From positions 1,479,126 to 1,543,125 of the forward strand of contig OZ038511.1 of assembly GCA_964036315.1 (NCBI GenBank): a stretch of 64,000 bases of DNA, written 5' to 3'. The translations under genes were made by a program, and so were the position numbers. This DNA is from Acanthosepion esculentum (taxonomy: Eukaryota; Mollusca; Cephalopoda; Sepiida; Sepiidae). Below are positions 1 to 11,119 of the stretch, one piece after another. How positions within the stretch are numbered: the first letter of the stretch is position 1; each line of letters begins with the position of its first letter. The notes beneath the pieces are model-generated. The model did no database searches, had not been told where the DNA came from, and saw nothing but the letters and a program-made list of their open reading frames with translations.

Positions 1-149
1 AATAATAATTGAAAAATAGTGATGACATTAAAAGTAGATTTGATCTGGTTCTTGCTGTATCAGTAGTACAAAATATGTTATATCATGACTTATAGATTTC
101 TTAGTTATCTAAAGCAAATAGCAATTATTACTGAGGTATAATTGAATAC

Positions 150-255
150 TCCTGGCTAAGGGTTAAATAGCAGGGTAGAGTGTACTCTCTAGACTTAGGT
201 GGCAACCAGTCTAGGAGAAGAAAATCTCTGAATTCTAAACTGTGGAGAAGGCAAC
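150..255 (+). mobile_element. SINE 3' tail fragment
   Basis: This is the 3' body of a tRNA-derived SINE family with other copies at 52,081 (plus) and 38,605 (minus). The shared pieces are GGTTAAATAGCAGGG, GGCAACCAGTCTAGGAGAAG and CTGAATTCTAAA. The tRNA-like head present in the 38.6-kb copy is absent here, so this copy is 5'-truncated. The family assignment rests on comparison within this window. Confidence 0.6.
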
Positions 256-2429
256 AGGAAGTTACTCCATTATCTTTCCCAAGAATGCATGGCAATTTAC
301 AGATAAAGAAAAGCAATTTATAGAGAACTATAATCACCCATGTCCTAAAGTGACATAATATTTGAAAGAAGGAAATAATGGCATCATAACATTTGCTTTT
401 TAGATAGTAGAGTGAAATGTTTTGATTTGTTGAAATATTTATTAATGAAAATAGAAGTAGCTTTACTTTTAAATGGCTTTTGAGTGATAAACTTGAAAAG
501 TCAGTAACAACTACCATGATGAATATAACGATAGCAATTTTAAATAAAGTACATTAAAATTTATCATTATATTTTATGAAAGTTATTCACTGTAATATTT
601 ATGCAATGTAAAAAGAAAACCTCATGTGAAGAAATCTTAGATAAGTACGAAAATTTTTAAAAGTATAAATTTTGCAAGAGAAAGCAGCTTTTTGTTCAGA
701 AGATTATTGACCGCAAAATAAAATGCAATTGAATTTTAGTTTCATTCAATCTCTGGGAGTCTGACACAAAAGCTACATAAATAAGTTATTGTATGAAGTG
801 AAATTCAAAAATAATATATTATTCTCTTTATGAAAATGATAATGATATAATAAACACTAATTTAAAAAGTTATAAGAAAAGTTTCAAACTAAAAAAAAAT
901 TATTTGAAATTTTCTTTTTTAATCTTGATGAAAATTTTACAGTAATGGTTTTGTATTTAAATTTTTCAGCATATAAATATATGCAGACATCTATCGACAT
1001 AAATATTTACAACTGTATTCATACAAATATATAGATGTATATTTATAAATGCATATATTGTGTCACACATTTATATTGATGTATACAGAGCAATATATTA
1101 ATACTGTTGTTTGTGTTAATGCATCTCTCTGCTAAGATCTACATTATACTGCCTATTTTGTCATTAACTTTATTATCAAAAGTTACCTTGTAACCAGTGT
1201 TTTCATATTGCTTCTCTTTCAGATGCACAAACTATTTTTCACAAGTACTTTTGTCCTTTGTGAAGTTTTAGAAAATGAAAATCTTTTTCTTTGATAATGA
1301 GTACAAATTCACAGGCTGAATAATGCAGTCAATAAATAATGATTTCTTTTTACCTGTATCTAAATTGCAATGATACATCATGGAATTTCCACAGGTCAAA
1401 TGAGTTGGCATCAATCTAAAAAATTATAGTTGACAAATAGAAGGATGAAAATAATTACTGAGAACTGTCTTTCTTCGTAGCTTTGTATTCAAAGCAGGTT
1501 TCTTTGGAAATCAGCTTTTCAGAGAAGCTGATTCTAGGAAAGTCTACAATAAGTGAATCACAAGATGGATTAGGTAGCAACAAATAATTGTGCCATTCTC
1601 AAATGATCTCTCATCTAAATATAATGTCGATTAATGATCATAATTAAATAAGAACTAGCATTATCCTCATACTAAGACCATCAGTCTGCATACCTGATTT
1701 TGAAATAATCATTCAATGTTAGGAGCCTGACAATCATTCTCATGAAGATGACCCATCATCATGCTATTAAGTTCCAAGCTCTAATAACCAAGCCATTTAC
1801 TGGCCTTAGTTTGATTGTTTTGACATTTGATGCATTTCATGAATAATAGCAATTCAGTTGGAAGGAGTTTGTTAAAATTTACACCTGTGTCCTTGTAATT
1901 AATTAGGATATCAGGTGGGCTTGTAGAAAAGGCTTTATTAACATATGTTATGAATTGATATTTCAGTTTTATTACTCATGTTTCAGGTAAGAAAATGCTA
2001 ATTGTTTTCATGAATTTATATTCGTTAATTTCAGTGGTGTTTGCTCTTTTCATTTGATGAATATGAAGAAAGGTTTCTTTTTAGTTCCAACTTATTTTAA
2101 TGATTTAATCTTTTGTTTATATCTTTTATCTTACCAACACAATGATCTATTCAATGCATTTCTTCAGGTGTATTTTTCTCTAAGGAGAGGGAGGATCTAT
2201 TCTTGCAGTGTGTGCAGTGTGAAGCAAAAAAGGAAAGTATGATCTGTCAGTTATCTGAACCTAATCGTAGAGGAAGTAATGGGTACCTTTTTCCCTCTAG
2301 ATAATGTTTGCATACCATATTTCCCCACTTCAAATTTAGTTGTGGTTTTCTTTTGTTCCTAAAATCTGACATTAAGGTAATAGCTGGTCTCCTCTGCATT
2401 ACCTTTTCCACATATGCATGAGATGATTG
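256..2429. other. AT-rich DNA, no gene recognised
   Basis: No reading frame resembles a known protein. A small perfect hairpin with 9-bp arms (AATCAGCTT / AAGCTGATT) lies near 1,508-1,533. Nothing else is supported. Confidence 0.6.

Positions 2430-2456
<27 letters not shown>
2430..2456. repeat. (TA)n microsatellite
   Basis: Pure TA run immediately left of foldback copy 1. Confidence 0.95.
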
Positions 2457-2460
<4 letters not shown>

Positions 2461-2671
2461 TAAAGTGTGCTATATTTATGGGATAAAGTGCTCAATATCA
2501 GAGATAGAGCGTGTGTAAATATAAAAGTGAACATAGAAGTCAACCATTAGAGGTGACAGTCTGTTTCATGCCAGATGCAATTGTCAGGCAAGTAGTTGCC
2601 TGACGATTGCATCTAGCATGAAACAGACTGTTGCCTCTAATGGTTGACTTCTATGTTCACTTTTATATTTT
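2461..2671 (+). repeat. Foldback repeat, copy 1
   Basis: The segment 2,517-2,671 is a near-perfect inverted repeat: two arms of about 75 bp with about 4 mismatches around a centre GGCAAGTAGTTGCC. A 56-bp unique flank (2,461-2,516) precedes it. The same flank-plus-hairpin unit occurs inverted at 7,018-7,214, so this is a dispersed element and not a chance palindrome. (TA)n tracts sit on both sides. There is no coding capacity. It could be a foldback or MITE-like DNA element; no target duplication other than TA can be defined. Confidence 0.85.
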
Positions 2672-2677
2672 TATATA

Positions 2678-2681
<4 letters not shown>

Positions 2682-2710
<29 letters not shown>
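2682..2710. repeat. (TA)n microsatellite
   Basis: TA run immediately right of foldback copy 1. Confidence 0.95.
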
Positions 2711-2713
<3 letters not shown>

Positions 2714-4659
2714 TCACTGGAGAATGAAACACTTGAATGATGTGGCATATATTGGCTTATATGCCAGGTGTATAAATGGGGTAGGTAAAAATTTCAACAC
2801 TAAATGGTTTTCTTTGCTCAACAAAGGAGGAGTTTAGCAAATCTCATGAATATCACAATCTACAATACTGGAACAATCAGCACACATATTTTTAAAAGAG
2901 GAAAAATAGAATGATTTTATAAGTACTACTACTTGAATTTTTATTCTGTTGGTTATGATTTCTCTTTTTTTGCTTTACACTGATAGAAGAAGACATTCTC
3001 TCTTTACATATGGACAATACATCTGAAGAAGAGATTAGAATGAATCAACCAAAACATTGTATTGACAAAATCAAAGACATGAAGAAAAGATTAAATTATC
3101 TGAAAAATTGTAATGTTAATGACTGTTTTCAAAGATAGAGACAATTCATTTTTTGTATCTTTCAATGTCTGTTCCCTCATTTAATGGAATAAAGTTGAAT
3201 AAACTACTGGGAATCAGTAAGGTTGCTATATTATTTTAATCAAACAAATTTCCTCTATAAAAATGGTAATCATTCACTTGCAGCTTGTAACAGTAGAATA
3301 AATTAATCAGGAAAGTTTAATTTCTTCATAAAAATATTGGCAATTTACTTCCTCCCTTTTGCTGACATAACAAATTTTACTGTAGCATATGAAACACGTC
3401 TACAAAATTTTCATGTGGTAGCTTACTGGATAATCTTGTTTTTATCAATTTTAATATAAAAATTAATAAATAATGCTCATGTAAATTCTAATGGGATTTT
3501 GTATTTATTTTCCTTTTTTGAGCTAATGGTAACAAAATAGTTTTTTAACTTTATAATTTCCCTGAAATTTGGTTAAAATAGAAGTCATTGCTATTTCAGT
3601 TTAATACTTTCTACATGATATTTTACTTCAACATCTAGCATATGTGTGTATACATAGGTTTATATACATCTGTATACTAACATTCCAAAGCTTCTGAATA
3701 TATGAAAAAAAAACTGTTGATAAATTTGCAAACCAAACATTATAAAATACAAAGTTGCAGAGATGTTTTTTCTGAATTTGTATGTTAAGTTTTTTAATCT
3801 GTTTTTTATTTCCCTTAAAAAAGAAAGTAATTTCACAAAACATAAATTGGACAAGTTGCAGTAGATTTTATTGTAAAGAAAATTACATTCAGTTATCAGT
3901 GAGACCAACATGACAAACCTGAGGGTTGCTGCCAAAGTTGATTAACAATAATCTCATTTTGTAAAGCAGTTCCAACTTATGTTTATTGTCTGAGACAAGT
4001 GAGAGGTGATCATGTGATGCACTTGTTTGAGGCAATCACTCGCTCATCAATGAGTGTTATTGTTGTCATTCAATTCTTTCCAGAGGTTTTGGTCTTTAAA
4101 TGGAGTTCACTTCCATGCTTTATTGATTAATAGCAGAAGTGCCAAAATGTGGTCAATGGGGATGCAGTGGTTATCTACATTCATAATAAATCTGTTGTTC
4201 TCCAAGGAGATATTATACTCTATTGATATTTATCAAGCTTAGCCTGGCACAGGGTTTCACACAGGAAGAAACAAATTCATTATACCAGCATCTTAATCTG
4301 TGATAGTAACTTTTTAATCATTGTACTATGGTAAGCATATAAAAGTTGATCAATTAACATGAAATTTTGTATTTTGAATAAAAACATTTTAAAAATATTA
4401 GATGTATCCTTTGTAAAAAGACTTCTAAGAAGGTTTGAAAAATAAAAGAGATATAAAAGCCTGTTACTTGTAAGTCATCAAAAGAACTTGTGTTACACAT
4501 AGTACAACAGGTTCTCATTATTTTGCCCTTATTAAAAACACACATGAGGTGGATTTTTTATTAAAATTACAATAATTTAAAACATCTTACTGCAAAGACA
4601 AGTCTGTTACTGCTTTGTTTTATCAAAGCAATAAATCAGCTTCCTAAATGTTTAGTACC

Positions 4660-4662
<3 letters not shown>
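2711..4662. other. AT-rich DNA, no gene recognised
   Basis: Apart from the hammerhead-like motif at 3,015-3,064 I see no coding similarity. Open frames here are short and low in complexity. Confidence 0.6.
3015..3064 (+). ncRNA. Hammerhead-like relic (weak)
   Basis: The order is CAATAC, then CTGAAGA (matches the hammerhead core CUGANGA), a possible stem II GATT/AATC, then CAAAACA where GAAAC would be expected, then GTATTG. The outer CAATAC/GTATTG pair can form a stem I. The G of the GAAA box is missing and no good stem III is visible, so it would be inactive if it is a hammerhead at all. Similar motifs occur at the ends of Penelope-like elements. Confidence 0.25.

Positions 4663-4727
<65 letters not shown>
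4663..4727. repeat. (TA)n microsatellite
   Basis: About 65 bp of TA, ending exactly where the GC-richer Helitron-like block begins with CTAG. Confidence 0.95.
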
Positions 4728-4728
<1 letters not shown>

Positions 4729-5357
4729 TAGCAGCATGGCCCGGCGTTCCCCGTGCTTGATTCAAAAATCGTATGTTTAGGTAGTTTCCTCTTACTTTTC
4801 AACGAATATGTGTAAACTGATTTGCAGTACAAACGGTAGTTATGCTCATCAAGTGTTTCATGTGACAAAACATACTGCCTCTGTTGAGATTGACTGGGAA
4901 GCCTCAAAGAGGCCTCTACCTCGGTTTCCTCCTCCTGCTTTCTCTTTGCCACAGAGGCTCTTTTAGAACACCTGCTAAGGTTGCCTCACCATGATATTTT
5001 GGCACGCTTAGCAAAGCTGCTGGGTCGGTCATCGCCACGGCACTCAGAAGAGTGCAAAGCAGAGGTTGAAGTAGACACCAGCTGCTCCCATTTCCCCTTA
5101 GCCGGTGAGGCTTTTTTAGAACGCCTGCTAAGGTTGCCTCGCCTGTGTGTTTTTGCAGCCTTTGCAGAGCTGCCGGGTTGGTCATCGCCACGGCACTTAG
5201 AAGAGTGCAAAGCAGAGGTTGAAGTAGACGCTATATGATCATCTGTAACCGGAGTTATTATGTGCTCCTCTGCAGTCGCCTGTTCTACATGTGTAATGTT
5301 AACGGTGTTAGGGATCTTCAGTTGCTGACGTGTGGATGTTTATCATGTAGGAGCCAT
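4728..5357 (-). pseudogene. Helitron-like ORF N-terminus, broken
   Basis: Read from an ATG at 5,357 (MAPT), the frame has two consecutive stops (TGA TAA), then runs open for about 120 codons (TSTRQQLKIPNTV, later HVEQATAEEH), meets one TGA after KISW, and continues to the element end at 4,728. The middle holds two in-frame copies of a 51-residue unit starting STSTSALHSS and containing CRGDD and GNLSR. The end is basic and charged (KRKQEEETEVEASLRL). I infer the leader region of a Helitron helicase from the style of sequence; no catalytic domain is present. It is probably the remnant left by an internal deletion. The function of the leader is not known to me. Confidence 0.4.
4954..5259. repeat. 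153-bp tandem duplication
   Basis: GAGGCTCTTTTAGAACACC at 4,954 and GAGGCTTTTTTAGAACGCC at 5,107 start two adjacent units offset by 153 bp, that is exactly 51 codons. Blocks such as GGTCATCGCCACGGCACT and AGAGTGCAAAGCAGAGGTTG are identical in both. The second unit loses similarity after about 5,232. The period keeps the minus-strand frame. Confidence 0.85.
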
Positions 5358-7017
5358 TTGAAGGGTTGTAGAAATGCTGTGTAATAATGCGAATAGAAGT
5401 TGATGCCGAAGCTGAAGTGGTGCAACCTCATTGTATACGAAAACTAAAAATGCAGTGGAGCAGTATGGAAAAAGCTTCTCCTAGCTATGGGCTGTGCTTT
5501 CTGGCAGCACGAAAACGTCGCTGTAGGAAGAGGTTACGCAACCAAAACTTTGAAGCATTGAAGGTTAAAAAGTAGTGAAACACTGAGGTGTACTGGGCCG
5601 CATAGTAAAGACAGAAGAGAAGTAACTTGCGACAGCAGTTAACTGTCTAATAGCAAAACTGAACTACAAAAAGGTAGAAATAGGTATGGAACGCTAAGAT
5701 GGACTGGGCTGCGCAGTAAAGGCAGCACGCAGAGATAAAATGGGTAATGCAAACGTTTAAGCAAATAGGTAACTTGCAGTAGCAGGAAGCTGTCAATTAA
5801 TCCAAGGACAGATGCGTTAATGGCTATCAAATCAAGACGTGAGTGCGGATGCAGCTGCGCTGAAGGTATTTAAAGGGAGCGTGACTTGTCATTGATTGGT
5901 GTAGCCTGGACACTGGCCATGACTTAAATGGAAGATGCTATCACGCATTCATGCATGCGCGCATGATTTGGCAATTGCAAGTCTAGGTCGTAAACAGGGT
6001 CAAGCTGCCTGCTGCATATGCAGCTTGGTTCTAACGCACGTGATGCTGGTGATGAGAATGCAACAAGTTACAATGAAGCGTTTGCTCATTTGGTTTGTGC
6101 GACAACAAAAAGCTGCTAACCGTTTGCCGGCATTAGCTTTGAAATGGATTGGGAGGAAGCCCTGCTGTTTTAGCGCAAAAACTCCTTGTCAGGTCTGGGA
6201 TGCGGCCTGGGCTAGGGGAAAAGGTTTAAAGAAATGGAAAATGGACTGCTGAGGGTGGAACCATTTTCACTCAGCATGTATGCAGAGTTTTTTTTTCAGT
6301 AAAGACGCGAATAAAGAAAATGCTTATTTTGGTAAGATGCGACTCAAAGTCAGACCTGGTAGCAGGGATAAAAAAGCCGAATTTCAATGGCCCTGCACTC
6401 ATTCCAGAATTTGAGGTCAAATGTTTTCTTCCACTGCACGCACTGACCTGTTTCTTCCTGTGCATAGTGTGACCTTAAATTAATCTGCATTTAGGTAATA
6501 CCCAACCGGAAAAACATTTTTAATGGTTGACTGATTGTCGATTTGCACTCTGTTTGGGGGGCGCTAAGAGTTGAAACTTCACATGGTGACTCCCAATGGT
6601 CTCCTTATATATCCGGTCAGTTTTTGCTAAAAACCGACATGCGGTTCAGGCACAATCTGGGTGTATCGGTTTTTGGGTTTTATCGATTTTCTGTGCAGTT
6701 TAGGGGTCTGTAGTCATGAAACTTCTGGACAACACTTCTAATGGTAGACTCTAAGAGGGTGTCAAATTTGGTTGACATGCGATCATTCCTTCTGTAAGCA
6801 GATTTTTCCGATTATTGATTTTTTCGATTATCAATTTTATAAGAACCTAAGTCCGAACTCAAAAATCGGGCTCCGTCATGTCCTTACGGCAGCCATTTGC
6901 AAACTTGTGGTGAAAACCGCATTGAAATCGGGTGAGAAATGCGGCCTGGGCAAGGTAACAATGCCCACGATAGACACACAGACAGGCAACATGAGAAATA
7001 TAGATAGTAGATATATA

Positions 7018-7214
7018 TAAATATAAAAGTGAACATTGAAGTCAACACTTAGAGGCAACAGGCTGTTTCATGCTAAATGCAATCAGACTGAGGATTGCAT
7101 CTAGCATGTAACAGCCTGTCACATCTAAGTGTTGACTTCAATGTTCACTTTTATATTTACACACACTCTATCTCTGATACTGAGCACTTTATCCCATAAA
7201 TATAGCACACCTTA
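7018..7214 (-). repeat. Foldback repeat, copy 2
   Basis: Arms 7,018-7,084 and 7,092-7,158 pair with few mismatches around a short AGACTGAG centre. The 56-bp flank at 7,159-7,214 is the reverse complement of the flank of copy 1, so this copy is inverted relative to it. The loop is shorter than in copy 1, where the stem continues through TGTCAGGCAA. It abuts the Helitron-like block on the left and (TA)n on the right. Confidence 0.85.
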
Positions 7215-7226
7215 AGAGTATAGTTC

Positions 7227-7229
<3 letters not shown>

Positions 7230-7272
<43 letters not shown>
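7230..7272. repeat. (TA)n microsatellite
   Basis: TA run just right of foldback copy 2. Confidence 0.95.
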
Positions 7273-7275
<3 letters not shown>

Positions 7276-7920
7276 ACACATTGTCTCTTTTAGAATTATA
7301 TTCAAAATCATAGATAAGGAATTTGTCTGCAATATACATAATAGATACATGGATGTGTAAGCAAATTCATTGTAGATTTTAATATGATGTGTTTGTCTAT
7401 GTTAAGGGAAAATGAAACCACCTCAAGCATCCTGTTCAACTTTTTCTTGCCAATTCTGATGATTGATGAAATTAATTTGATTTATTCAGTGCATGCATTT
7501 TGCAAAAGGTGGTCAGTTTGTGGCAAATATAATGACAAAGAAAGCATTAAATAATTCTTTTAATATCTTTATCATAATGTAGCATTAAATTTTAGATTTT
7601 TTGGTATAATCATAAGTTTTTAAACTATCCTTAATAGCATTGAGTTTGGAAAAAAATGTCTCTATTTCCCATTGTTGCAAGAACATAAAAAATATTTGAA
7701 GAAAATTAAGTTAACTGTTTTTGAAAATACTCTAGAATAACGTTTTAACCCATACCTGAGAATAACAGGTTGTGTTGAAAGTTAAATAAATGAAAATATG
7801 TATTTTTGTTGTGGACACTGATAAGTATTAAACAAAACAAAGAGGTAGTTAAAATTTCTGGTAAAAGATATGAACCACATAATGTTGAAACAGAAACATT
7901 TTCACTATTTACAGATGCCA
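7273..7920. other. AT-rich DNA, no gene recognised
   Basis: No coding or RNA feature supported. Confidence 0.6.
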
Positions 7921-7923
7921 CTG

Positions 7924-7972
7924 AACCCTTTATTCAATCTACCCACAGAGATTGAATAAAGAGTCTGGTTCA
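7924..7972. repeat. Short inverted repeat
   Basis: GAACCCTTTATTCAATCT and AGATTGAATAAAGAGTCTGG face each other across ACCCACAG; the arms are about 17 bp with a small bulge. It lies just 5' of the hammerhead-like motif at 8,010 and may belong to the same repeat. Confidence 0.6.
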
Positions 7973-8009
7973 AATTTCCATGAAAGTTACCAGGTTCAAC
8001 ACACAGTAC

Positions 8010-8039
8010 CTGAAGAAGGCTAGAGGACATCAGCTGAAA
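8010..8039 (+). ncRNA. Hammerhead-like core motif
   Basis: CTGAAGA (8,010-8,016) is followed by a bulged stem II (AGGCT against AGCT) and GAAA (8,036-8,039), which is the hammerhead core order. Stems I and III cannot be closed convincingly. Sequences of the type CTGAAGAAGGC...GAAA are common at the ends of Penelope-like retroelements, and I infer a fragment of one. No reverse transcriptase is visible nearby. Confidence 0.35.
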
Positions 8040-8298
8040 TGTGTATATGACAATCATCTCAGATAAAACAAAATCATTCTAGGAACGTTTCAAAACCTTT
8101 AAAGCTGGTTCTTTGTCTGATCCGGATGTGTAATATTTGCAAAAATATAAGCATGCTTTCTGTCGATGTTAAAAGAATGAAACTCAAAAATAAGCATAAA
8201 AATGTTACTTAATGATTTAAAACACACTTTTTCCTTCATTGTATAGAAAAGGATGAAAAAAAATAATAACCATTGACAAGTGTGGCCAGCAGGAACCT

Positions 8299-10500
8299 TT
8301 AATTTTCCATGGTCAATTGAATTGGCATATTTTCCATACTTTTCATAATAAAAATGGGTTTCATATTCACTGAGTTGATTACATTTCTTGTAAAATATCC
8401 AGCTATGTATACAAGGGCGATTTTTATTTCATCAGTAATAGATGGTTCTAAATTTTCCAGATTGTCAAATATTTCTGAACCTTCCTCACAAAGTTTATAA
8501 TCACATGATGTACATTGGTGACCTGGATTAACATAAAATACAACAATATTTGCATTTTGTTTTAAAAGTAAAAATGTCTGCTTAATATGCAGCTTTTCAA
8601 TACACTGCTGGACATTTATAAAATAGGTGCCACCTGATCCTTGATGAAGTTTACTAAATTCTTTTTCTAATGGATCAGTTGTAAATTGCCGAAGTAGGGC
8701 ATATTCATGGCTTGCAGCTAAAAAGAGTTGACATAGACTAACAGTTCTATCGCAAGTATGGTGGATGGTAGTAGCAGAGTGTTTGGATAATTGTTTTATA
8801 TGATTACCTTGACTGCCAGCCATATAAGAGCCATTTGACCAAATAAAAATCAAAGTGATCTGATTTAGGCTTGTAAAGAGTCATTTCGTAGTTTATCAAT
8901 TTGAAGGGTCTTCACATTTAAAATTTTCCTCCATGTCAAAACCTTGTTTATGAAGTTGGTAGTATCATTCTTATCTGCACTTATTCCAGACTGAGTGCAT
9001 TATATTTTTTTTCTGAAAACACTCTGAGGCAAGTAGAAACCTGTTGTCTTTCTACAGGATTTGGAGCAAAGGAAATTTCATTTAAATTTGAATGTTTGAT
9101 TAGTCTTTCAAATTCAAAACAATATAACTGTTTAAGATGTGCCCATTTTACAACTCATTTTACTCCATTATCATCAAAGATTACTTCTCCTGTCTTTTCT
9201 TTGAGCCACAAATTGCAAATATTTTTCAACAGATGAACAGAATCAAAAAGCAAATGTTTATTATCTTTAGTTAACCAAAGTTTTTCAGAGTGTGGGATAT
9301 AATTTTTAAAATGCTTGATTTACTCAGTAGCCATCACGTATAATAGCCTTTACATCAGCTCATACAGAGGTGATGGCTGTCAAATCAGTTTGTTCAAATA
9401 AAAAGGTTGATGTTAATTTTGAAATTGGATTCAATGTTGTAAGAAATTTTGGACCCCCATTAAGACATATCAACTTTATACTAAGTACTGTTTGAGCAAG
9501 TACAGATGGATTGTCAACTGACTTACCAAATAGTTGTTTGCTATGATATAGTAACAGTTTCTTGATAGCTGGAGGGAAGAAGAGGATTCATACCTTTACC
9601 AAGGGTATTTAGCACATAAGTGAATGTAATGGATTCAACTGGAATTCGAACTCAGTTCTCTGATTCCTCAATCTGAGCCAATATCCATTACTCTACCATA
9701 CGTCCTGACTGGCATTAAGAGTATTAAATACAGATAGCCAAAAAGATTTTTCATTAAGTTTTGAAACTTTTAATGCCACTCTTTTTAATGTTACTAATGA
9801 TGGTAATTGAAAATCCTGTCTTAATCTATTATACAATGATTGTGATGTTGCATAGTACTCAAAAGCATGTATTACTATTTTGGGGGCCATTGCTGAGAAG
9901 TGCTGATTCAAGATATCTTTCTTGTGATCAAAAGCCATAGAATTTAAATATCAGATGATTTCTTCCAGTTTTGACCAAGTATCAACTGTATTTATACAGT
10001 TTTCGAACAGGCTGCTTATATAACACTTAACTCCATAATGAAAAGTTTCAAACCACAAATTTTTATAAATTCTCAACATAAGGAGAGGGATGCCATTAAT
10101 AATTTTTGATAACTGAACAGTGAAAATATTTTCAGCCAAAAATGCTACAACTGGACACACAAAGTCTTTCTTGTTGTTGATTAGACTTTCTTTCAAATGT
10201 GTATAATTAATCTTACTGAATTCTAAAAAATTATTAATTTCATCACCAATTTGATTTCAAGCTGTACTGGAGTTTTTTTTATATCCTTTTGAACAGTAGA
10301 TGGTGGATTTTTGCAGTGCATTTTTCCATGAACTTCTATGGTATCAAAATTTGAAGGCCAATGTAGTTGACAAATAACTATTGTTTGTAACATTCAGATT
10401 AGCATTTGGAACTGATTTTCTCCATTAGCCTCTCTCATTTTTGTCTTTTGGAAAAACAATAAACTGATATTTTATTCATCTCATACATCTTGCATGATTG
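8299..10500 (-). pseudogene. P-element / THAP9-like transposase relic
   Basis: The minus strand shows, N to C: a decayed THAP zinc finger (about 10,290-10,460) with FPKDKNER, a conserved W two codons after an in-frame stop, ICQLHWPSNFDT and GKMHCKNPPS spread over two frames; a P-element-type middle region (9,693-10,196) with SQSLYNRLRQDFQLPS; then KQLFGKSVDNPSVLAQ (about 9,500), LFDSVHLLKNICNLWL (about 9,200-9,255) and, in an open 184-codon frame (8,299-8,853), TTDPLEKEFSKLHQGSGGTY. These match the order of domains in THAP9/P-element DNA transposases, which cut and paste DNA with a GTP cofactor. There are several stops and frameshifts, and a SINE is inserted at about 9,562-9,712. Terminal inverted repeats were not found. 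It cannot encode an active enzyme. Confidence 0.85.
9562..9712 (-). mobile_element. tRNA-derived SINE head inside the P-element relic
   Basis: On the minus strand an A-box-like GGTAGAGTAATGG (about 9,688-9,700) and a B-box GAGTTCGAATTCC (about 9,642-9,654) are spaced as in a tRNA promoter. A homologous head lies at 38.7-38.8 kb (shared GGCTCAGATTGAGGAA and CTCCAGCTA). The insertion splits the transposase between NTLNASQ and KKLLLYH, which would otherwise be adjacent. The 3' tail found in the 38.6-kb copy is missing. Confidence 0.75.
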
Positions 10501-11119
10501 TAAAACAACACTTTACTGTGATCTCCTGCTAGAGAAGCAGATGACTGATTCAGACAAAAACTACTACTCTCAATTGTGCGAGCTGGAATCAACAGTTGAT
10601 GAAGAAGTTAGTTCATATAAGAGGGTGGATATATTTTCACTTGTTTGCATTCACCAGATATTTAACTTATAGATTGCTATTTATAATTCATAAAATGTCC
10701 TAGGAGATTGGACATTAAAAATTGCCTGAAAGATAATGAAACTAAATGGTAAATATGTTACTCAATAAAATTAATGTTAAAAAGAAAACTTGTCTTATTT
10801 GTACTTAATAAAATGAAAGAACTTTTCAGCCAATCAAAATTTGAGAGATAAATTTATGGAAAATAGTTTAGGGATAAATATATATTTGTTGAAATAAAAA
10901 TAATTTTAGTAATTTATGAATTTATGTAGAAATCATAGTGAAATAAGTTGAAATGTTAATTTTTTGAAAAATTATCAAGTTACAGAAACTCTTCAATTAT
11001 TCATGATATTTTAAAGTAAACATTAAACTTTATAAATATTACAAAGGACAAAAATGTTGTCATGGAGACAAAATGTAATTTTGACTGAATTTTCATTACA
11101 GCTTACTATTTCTGTTTTC
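10501..11119. other. AT-rich DNA, no gene recognised
   Basis: Spacer between the P-element relic and the Tc3-like element. Nothing recognised. Confidence 0.6.

Larger units (their letters stand above)
4728..7010 (-). mobile_element. Helitron-like non-autonomous block
   Basis: A 2.3-kb block clearly richer in GC than its surroundings and set between (TA)n and foldback copy 2. Read on the minus strand it ends at 4,728 with GGCCATGCTGCTAG, that is a CTAG (CTRR-type) end abutting TATATA, as Helitrons have. Its 5' side near 7,010 starts TCTACTATC after TA. A broken ORF starts at 5,357 and resembles the basic N-terminal leader of Helitron helicase proteins, but no Rep or helicase domain remains. 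The plus-strand right end has an ACACACAGACAGGCAAC tract, also seen at ends of other non-LTR elements, so an RTE-linked origin is an alternative. Confidence 0.45.

Noticed and set aside
5935..6252. 105-codon open frame on the plus strand in the GC-richer block
   Set aside because: Cysteine-rich composition with no domain and no similarity; likely a chance frame favoured by higher GC.
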